IMG/VR virus record: IMGVR_UViG_3300037041_001947
Location: 1 to 42,460 of that record
DNA from: a virus
Strand: one strand, 5' to 3'
DNA: 42,460 nt
Shown here in pieces: positions 37,580 to 42,460 of the stretch; the first letter of the stretch is position 1; the number at the start of each line of letters is the position of its first letter. The notes below the pieces were generated by a model, which searched no databases, had not been told where the DNA came from, and saw nothing but the letters and a program-made list of their open reading frames with translations. The position numbers were made by a program, and so were the translations under genes.

Positions 37580-38727
37580 ATAAATCTTTGATAACGTCTG
37601 TTAGTGGGATCGTATTCTTCTGAGTACCAACCTTTGTCCCATAACTGTTTTAATTGTTCAAAATATGCTTGATACTGATACTTGACTCTATCCATTGAAA
37701 AATTCTTTATTGCCCATTCTCGAATTGCTTTTCTGTCTAACTTATCTACATTTTTAGCAGCCCACATCATTTCACCCATTGTACGGGTTCGATATCCATT
37801 AAATCCATCTATAACATTTTCAGCAAAACATCCCCAATCTGTCGTAATAACAGGTGTTCCACATAACATTGCTTCAATACTCACTCCTTCAAATGGACCA
37901 ATATATTGTGTTGGAACAAAAACCGCTTTTGCTCTGCTCATTAATCTTCCACGTTCTTCTTTTCCAACCGTTCCTAAGTATTCTAAATGGTCTCCTGATA
38001 TTTCAAATTCTCTACTTGTCAGGACATTTCCTTCATGTTTGATTATTCCTTGACCAGCAAGTTTAAGTTTGCCACCTATTTTTCCAACCACTTCTGCTGC
38101 GATATGAACACCTTTTCTGCTAACCATTCTTCCAATATATAAATAGTAATCGTCTTGTTCTTCGCTGTATGGAAAATCTTTTTCATCAAAATAATTTGGA
38201 ATCACAGAATCATAATACTGGCCATTTTCTATTTTCTGTAATCCATAAACATTGTGCATCCAAGCATAACTCTCAAAAATCTTGAATGAACTAAAAACTC
38301 CTTGATACCCAATTCCAAATTCTACTATCTGAAATTCTTTTAATTGGTCAGCAATTGGTTTTTGACAACTTCCACCAATTAAACAAATAATATCAGTTTG
38401 CTGCGCTCGTTTTCTTATTTCTGTAGCAGCATTATTATTCATTGTCTGCCAGTACGGTAGGGTTTCATTCCATTCGATTGGATAAAAATCTTTTGTAATA
38501 TCTGTAGCACCAAAATATTTAATCTGATCTTCTTTAGATATACAACTCACAAATTCATCAACAGGAGCATCTGTCTTTTCTCCACCTGCATATAAAAATA
38601 CTTCATGACCTAGAGACTTCATCATTTTACAAAACTTCAATGTCTTCTGTGTATAAGCGCAGGACATGTATTGTTCTGTCACTTCAGTATGAGGTAAATT
38701 TACTACATGTAGTCTAAAATGTTCCAT
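37576..38727 (-). CDS. Family GT4-like glycosyltransferase
   Basis: 383 residues from ATG 38727. Residues about 185-300 (YYLYIGRMVSRKGVHIAAEV) hold the GT4 donor-domain start with YIGRMVSRKG, and PFEGVSIEAMLCGTPVITTD carries the Glu-rich EX-E nucleotide-sugar motif. The N-terminal acceptor domain has LKFCKMMKSLGHEVFLYAGG. It overlaps the methyltransferase by 14 bases and the nozzle gene by four. It sits amid tail genes, so it may glycosylate a virion protein or alter the host surface. Confidence 0.8.
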   Translation of the reverse strand: MEHFRLHVVNLPHTEVTEQYMSCAYTQKTLKFCKMMKSLGHEVFLYAGGEKTDAPVDEFVSCISKEDQIKYFGATDITKDFYPIEWNETLPYWQTMNNNAATEIRKRAQQTDIICLIGGSCQKPIADQLKEFQIVEFGIGYQGVFSSFKIFESYAWMHNVYGLQKIENGQYYDSVIPNYFDEKDFPYSEEQDDYYLYIGRMVSRKGVHIAAEVVGKIGGKLKLAGQGIIKHEGNVLTSREFEISGDHLEYLGTVGKEERGRLMSRAKAVFVPTQYIGPFEGVSIEAMLCGTPVITTDWGCFAENVIDGFNGYRTRTMGEMMWAAKNVDKLDRKAIREWAIKNFSMDRVKYQYQAYFEQLKQLWDKGWYSEEYDPTNRRYQRFI

Positions 38728-39289
38728 AATAGCATTTGCCGTAGCATTCATTCTCACCCATTAATGTTTCTACTGTTCCTTTTCCACCTAACCATTTGTT
38801 TAAATTTTCTTCTGTGAGTTGATGTGGATGACCTTCATTCACTTCTGCATCAATCCATTCAAATATTCGCACTTTACCTGTTAACTTTGCTTTTCTAATG
38901 ATTTCTTCAGGATTCTTTGTATGCTGTAAGCAATTGTATATCCATACTTCGTTTGCTGTTACCAGGATTGACTCAGGGACATCTTCTGCTGCCATCTTGA
39001 TATACTCTATATTAGCAATCCAATATCTTTCTTTAACCCAATTTGGATAGTCACAAGGGTCAACAACTATGCCTTTTCCATTTTCTAATTTTAGGAGTAA
39101 AGAGTTAGGTCCACCTCCTATGTCCACTACTGTTTTTCCTTGTAAATCGATAATAAACGGAATACCATCTCGTTTGGAAAATTCAATTCCCATTCTCTTG
39201 GCATAAGTAAGCTGTTTGAGTTCTTCACCAAGTGTGTTAGTACAAGTACCCCACCAGTTCTTTTCAAATTTTTGTGCTTGTTCCCACAT
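38714..39289 (-). CDS. Class I SAM-dependent methyltransferase
   Basis: 191 residues. KTVVDIGGGPNSLLLKLENG is a clear SAM-binding motif I; IVVDPCDYP supplies motif II-like acid; VWIYNCLQHTKNPEEIIRKA is the post-motif region of small-molecule or sugar methyltransferases rather than DNA methylases (no NPPY). It starts in a TAATG overlap with the LamG protein and is coupled to the glycosyltransferase. A sugar O-methyltransferase acting with that enzyme is plausible. Confidence 0.7.
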   Translation of the reverse strand: MWEQAQKFEKNWWGTCTNTLGEELKQLTYAKRMGIEFSKRDGIPFIIDLQGKTVVDIGGGPNSLLLKLENGKGIVVDPCDYPNWVKERYWIANIEYIKMAAEDVPESILVTANEVWIYNCLQHTKNPEEIIRKAKLTGKVRIFEWIDAEVNEGHPHQLTEENLNKWLGGKGTVETLMGENECYGKCYYGTF

Positions 39290-40707
39290 TATGATAATCC
39301 ATTAATTGTTTTGACGCTTGCAATCGCTAATCCATTCACCGTTTTCACCGAAGCCTTAGCTAAACCGTTTATGGTTTTGATTGAGGTAGTAGAAAAAGGA
39401 TACTGGAGTCCATTGCCTGAGTTGTAAAGGGAAGATATTTCTGTAGTGGTTAAAGCACGAGACCAAATACCAATTTCATCTATGGCACCTGCCACTGCGG
39501 TGTTATTGTTAGTGCGACAACCTAATCCAAAATCACTATATACAGGAATAGTAGTGGTAGAATCGGTTACAGCTGTGGCATCCAATGCACCATTTAGATA
39601 TACTTTAATTGTATCGGCAACTGTATCTCTAACAAAAGCAACATGATACCAGGTATTGTCGCTCAAATCAGTTCCCCCTACTATGTTTGGATTATTAGTT
39701 CCGTCATATAATGCAAATCGAAGTTTTCGTTGTCCACCAATAGACCCATAAAACCAATAATTGTTTTGTGCTGATGCATGACTATAAACGAAAGCATTTT
39801 CAATACCATTAGTATCAGTGCTATTAACCCAACCAGCACAGGTAAATGAACCAGACAAGCCTGTTGTTATAGTTGTTTGTATCTTATCCGTTTGTGCATT
39901 GAATCCTGCTCCCTGTTCTATCTTTCCATTTGCTGTAGAATAAGTAATTGATGTGTCTGTTCCGTTAGCAGAACCAACCGCATCATTTGAGTTGCCTTCA
40001 AATTTATAATAATGGTCTATTGAAGTAGTTAAATCATCCGTAAATGGATATTGATTACCACGTCCAGCATTGTAAATTTTGCTTACGTCATCTGACGATA
40101 AACGCCTATTCCACATACCAACTTCATCAACAACAGCAGAGGCAAACAAAAATCCATTTACAGTGGCACCTATGCAAAAACCATCTGAAGTAGTGCTACC
40201 TGTTTGAGTTGAACCAACTGTTCCAATAGAACTCCCATTTATATAACCTTCTATCGTACTACCGTCAAAAGCCATTGCAAAATGATACCAATTTGTAGTA
40301 CCTAAAGTTACAGTGCTATTAACTGTATTGATATTGACGCCAGAAATATCTCTACCAATTCTAATCTGCCTTGTTCCGCCGTTGTAGTTATATTCAACAT
40401 AATTTGCTATACCACTTGCACCGTATCGGTGTTCAAAGAACCTGGGGTTTCCTGAACTTATTTCAGTATTCATCTTGACCCAACCAGTTAAGGTTATTGC
40501 ACCAGTTGTAATCCCATAACTGTCCGTGGTATATAAAAGTCGTTTGTCGGCATTAGAAGCTCCAAAGTCAGCACCATTATTAATCTTAGCGGTGGCGTAA
40601 CTAACGGTATTAGTATTGGTAAGTGTCCTACTTCCAACACTATCACTGGCGTTGCCACTGCTTTCATCAAGTTTATAGTATGCTACTAGGTTGTCTGATA
40701 AGGCCAT
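39289..40707 (-). CDS. Twin LamG-domain receptor-binding protein
   Basis: 472 residues with two concanavalin-type LamG domains (about 1-220 and 225-440), each containing LVAYYKLDE/DHYYKFEGN-like starts, WYHFAMAF/WYHVAFVRD and VDEVGMWNRRL/IDEIGIWSRAL. A short C-terminal tail repeats the unit VKTVNGLA three times. LamG domains bind carbohydrates, so this is a likely adhesion protein of the tail. It lies next to the collagen-like fibre gene. Confidence 0.75.
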   Translation of the reverse strand: MALSDNLVAYYKLDESSGNASDSVGSRTLTNTNTVSYATAKINNGADFGASNADKRLLYTTDSYGITTGAITLTGWVKMNTEISSGNPRFFEHRYGASGIANYVEYNYNGGTRQIRIGRDISGVNINTVNSTVTLGTTNWYHFAMAFDGSTIEGYINGSSIGTVGSTQTGSTTSDGFCIGATVNGFLFASAVVDEVGMWNRRLSSDDVSKIYNAGRGNQYPFTDDLTTSIDHYYKFEGNSNDAVGSANGTDTSITYSTANGKIEQGAGFNAQTDKIQTTITTGLSGSFTCAGWVNSTDTNGIENAFVYSHASAQNNYWFYGSIGGQRKLRFALYDGTNNPNIVGGTDLSDNTWYHVAFVRDTVADTIKVYLNGALDATAVTDSTTTIPVYSDFGLGCRTNNNTAVAGAIDEIGIWSRALTTTEISSLYNSGNGLQYPFSTTSIKTINGLAKASVKTVNGLAIASVKTINGLS

Positions 40708-40708
40708 T

Positions 40709-42460
40709 TTATGTATGTGTTACCCAGGAAGGGCTTGGATTAAAGAATAAATTATCGCCTGTACCTGACGTTCCCATACCAACGACTCTCTGTAAGGCAT
40801 CGGCAGTAGTTGGGGCGGTCAAGGTCACATCACCCGCTGTTTCAGAAAGGAAGACCATTTCATTTATTGTTAGTGTCGGGAATACTGCATCAGCTCTAAC
40901 CATTCCGAATAAAAGCATTTTTGTTGCCTGGGTGTCGCTGGCCGCTAAAACACAAATACCGAGAACTCCACGTCCGTCACCACTTGTAGTTGTAATTGCG
41001 TTAGCGTCTGCCAAAACCCATTTGTTAGAAGTTCCAGAAGGTGAGCAAATATCTCCGAAAGCTAAGGTTGCTCCAGCTGTTCCGTCTACTACTAATCCTG
41101 AATATTTACCATCTGCGGAGAGGCTGTTGTCGAAACTAAACCCAGCGTTTTCACCAAGTCCTACTTCGGTTGTTAAGGGGTTAGCAAAAGATGCTCCGGT
41201 AGCTCCAGTGTTTCCAAGAGAACCCGTCGGACCTGTTGTTCCTTGTGCTCCAGTAGGACCTGTTGTTCCTTGTACTCCGCTTGGACCTGTGCTTCCTGTT
41301 GCTCCAACTAATCCAGCAGAACCTGTAGCTCCTGTTCCACCAACCGTACCTGCTCCAGTAGCGCCAGTATTACCTAACGGACCAGTAGAACCTGTAGCTC
41401 CAATTGGTCCTGTACTTCCTGTTGTTCCAGCAGGGCCTGTTGCTCCAGTTGCACCTGCAGGAGCAGTTACGGCAAATGTGGTTTCAACGTGAGAAGCAAA
41501 AGCTGTTCCTTGGTAAACAAAAGTCATTGTTCTATTTGCTTCAGTCGTTGTCATCAATGGTGTGATAACAATTCTATCCGTTGTAAGTAATGAATAAGTA
41601 GCATCTGGAACTGTATATTGGACTATACATTCCTGTGGTGCTGCTGATGAGGTAGAACTAATATCAGCAGATACTTGAGTTGTAAACAATATAGTTGCGA
41701 CACCAGCATCAGTAATTTTAGAAACTTGGAATTTTACTGTATTTGTTCCAGTAGCGTTATTAACATAAGCCCAACAATGGAATGTCCAGTTACCACCGGG
41801 TATTGTAGTCTGACCGGGAACCATAACAACTGTTGCATAAGAATCAACAGGAGCTCCGTTCGTATCGCCAACTTGTGCGATTACTGATTCATTTACTTGA
41901 ACTCCTCCAACAGGAACTCTAGTTAGTTTTTCATAATCGGTTGTGATAGAAACAGAGGCTCCAGCAGCTTCGTTGGTTAGAGCTGATGAACCGATAAGAG
42001 TAAGAGTAGATGCAGCAACTGTACGAATAGCCCAAGTAGCATTGTTACCTACATTAGTAGCACCTGTAACTTTAATCTTCATTCCAGCAAGAAAACCATC
42101 AGTAATAAAACTTCCAGCATCAGCTCTGGTAATCGTATCTGGAGTAGAAGCTGTAACGAAAGCTATTGTAGTATTATTTGTAATTGTAGGACCAGTGATG
42201 TCAGAAGCGACATTATCAAAATAAAGAGTAAGACCAGAAATGTTTCCTTGAGGACCTGTGGCTCCGGTAGCTCCAGTTGAACCGGTGTTTCCAACTCCAG
42301 AGCCAGTAGGACCTACAGGTCCTGTTGCTCCAGTTGCTCCTGTCGTTCCGGCACCTGTAGCACCTGTTGAACCAACAGATCCGGTTGCTCCAGTTGAACC
42401 AGTTGCACCGACAAGTCCTGCACTTCCAGTGGCTCCAGTTCCACCGACAGTACCTGCTCC
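40709..42460 (-). CDS. Collagen-like tail fibre protein, middle and C-terminal part
   Basis: The frame is open to the window end and joins the segment at 1-521. In the joined protein (about 710 residues), residues 22-199 are collagen triplets, 200-459 a beta-sandwich domain ([15 protein letters not shown]...), 460-549 a second collagen block (for example [19 protein letters not shown]), and 550-710 a C-terminal domain ending [15 protein letters not shown], seen in phage tail fibres. An internal ATG at 42082 exists but the upstream frame is clearly coding. Likely a trimeric fibre with two stalks. Confidence 0.85.
   Translation of the reverse strand, partial: GAGTVGGTGATGSAGLVGATGSTGATGSVGSTGATGAGTTGATGATGPVGPTGSGVGNTGSTGATGATGPQGNISGLTLYFDNVASDITGPTITNNTTIAFVTASTPDTITRADAGSFITDGFLAGMKIKVTGATNVGNNATWAIRTVAASTLTLIGSSALTNEAAGASVSITTDYEKLTRVPVGGVQVNESVIAQVGDTNGAPVDSYATVVMVPGQTTIPGGNWTFHCWAYVNNATGTNTVKFQVSKITDAGVATILFTTQVSADISSTSSAAPQECIVQYTVPDATYSLLTTDRIVITPLMTTTEANRTMTFVYQGTAFASHVETTFAVTAPAGATGATGPAGTTGSTGPIGATGSTGPLGNTGATGAGTVGGTGATGSAGLVGATGSTGPSGVQGTTGPTGAQGTTGPTGSLGNTGATGASFANPLTTEVGLGENAGFSFDNSLSADGKYSGLVVDGTAGATLAFGDICSPSGTSNKWVLADANAITTTSGDGRGVLGICVLAASDTQATKMLLFGMVRADAVFPTLTINEMVFLSETAGDVTLTAPTTADALQRVVGMGTSGTGDNLFFNPSPSWVTHT
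42336..42460. repeat. Terminal direct repeat, right copy
   Basis: Identical to bases 16-140. It marks the overlap that closes the molecule. Confidence 0.85.

Noticed and set aside
40623-41492. 289-residue plus-strand frame opposite the collagen-like gene
   Set aside because: Its Pro/Val/Ala repeats are the reverse complement of Gly-X-Y codons; the minus frame continues across the join with recognisable domains.
1-42460. CRISPR array or insertion sequence
   Set aside because: No regularly spaced repeats with unique spacers and no transposase were seen; the short-period repeats are collagen codons.

Overview
This window looks like the complete genome of a small, strictly lytic, short-tailed (podovirus-like) double-stranded DNA phage. 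It is AT-rich. The first 140 and last 140 bases are the same sequence apart from two bases near the start (bases 16-140 equal 42336-42460), and one gene runs in frame across the join, so the molecule reads as a circle or terminally redundant genome of about 42.3 kb cut inside a collagen-like fibre gene. There is no integrase, repressor module or RNA polymerase gene. Consensus sigma-70-type promoters on both strands and a mixture of strong Shine-Dalgarno sites and SD-less TAAT-ATG gene junctions mean transcription and translation rely on the host. The host cannot be named from the sequence.

Layout. A 405-base divergent control region (11682-12086) separates two arms. Leftward (minus strand, wrapping through the window end) run the late genes: a winged-helix protein, small and large terminase, portal, two tiny lysine-rich proteins, scaffold, decoration, major capsid protein, a small endonuclease, beta-helix and beta-sandwich virion proteins, head-tail adaptor, collagen-like fibre (1-521 joined to 40709-42460), LamG receptor-binding protein, methyltransferase, glycosyltransferase, tail nozzle, three internal virion proteins (two with murein-degrading domains), a coiled-coil membrane protein, a papain-like peptidase and holin-like small membrane proteins. 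Rightward (12087-26451, plus strand) run the early genes: a nuclease-like protein, many small unknown proteins, a recombination set (Gp157-like, single-strand annealing protein, SSB-like protein, RecB/Cas4-type exonuclease), nucleotide enzymes, a family B DNA polymerase, and a tail of tiny genes with two structured non-coding stretches, ending in a RusA-type resolvase. A GC-rich island of three zinc-binding/HNH-type genes (26467-27090) sits between terminators where the two arms converge.

Most notable is the compact run 18392-23745: dUTPase, MazG-like pyrophosphohydrolase, T4 beta-glucosyltransferase-like enzyme, deoxynucleotide kinase, a thymidylate-synthase-family enzyme carrying the Asn-to-Asp change diagnostic of dCMP specificity, and DNA polymerase, with the last four coupled by overlaps or a one-base gap. 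This is the logic of T4 DNA hypermodification (hydroxymethyl-dCMP synthesis, kinase, polymerisation, then glucosylation) in a genome a quarter the size. A second candidate system is a glycosyltransferase plus methyltransferase pair embedded among tail genes next to the Thr-rich collagen-like fibre, suggesting that the phage may decorate its own fibre. Further candidates are a 170-base GC-rich structured RNA (25256-25425), a tRNA-like 74-base element (25002-25075), and an attenuator-like leader with a 15-codon reading frame in front of the late operon.
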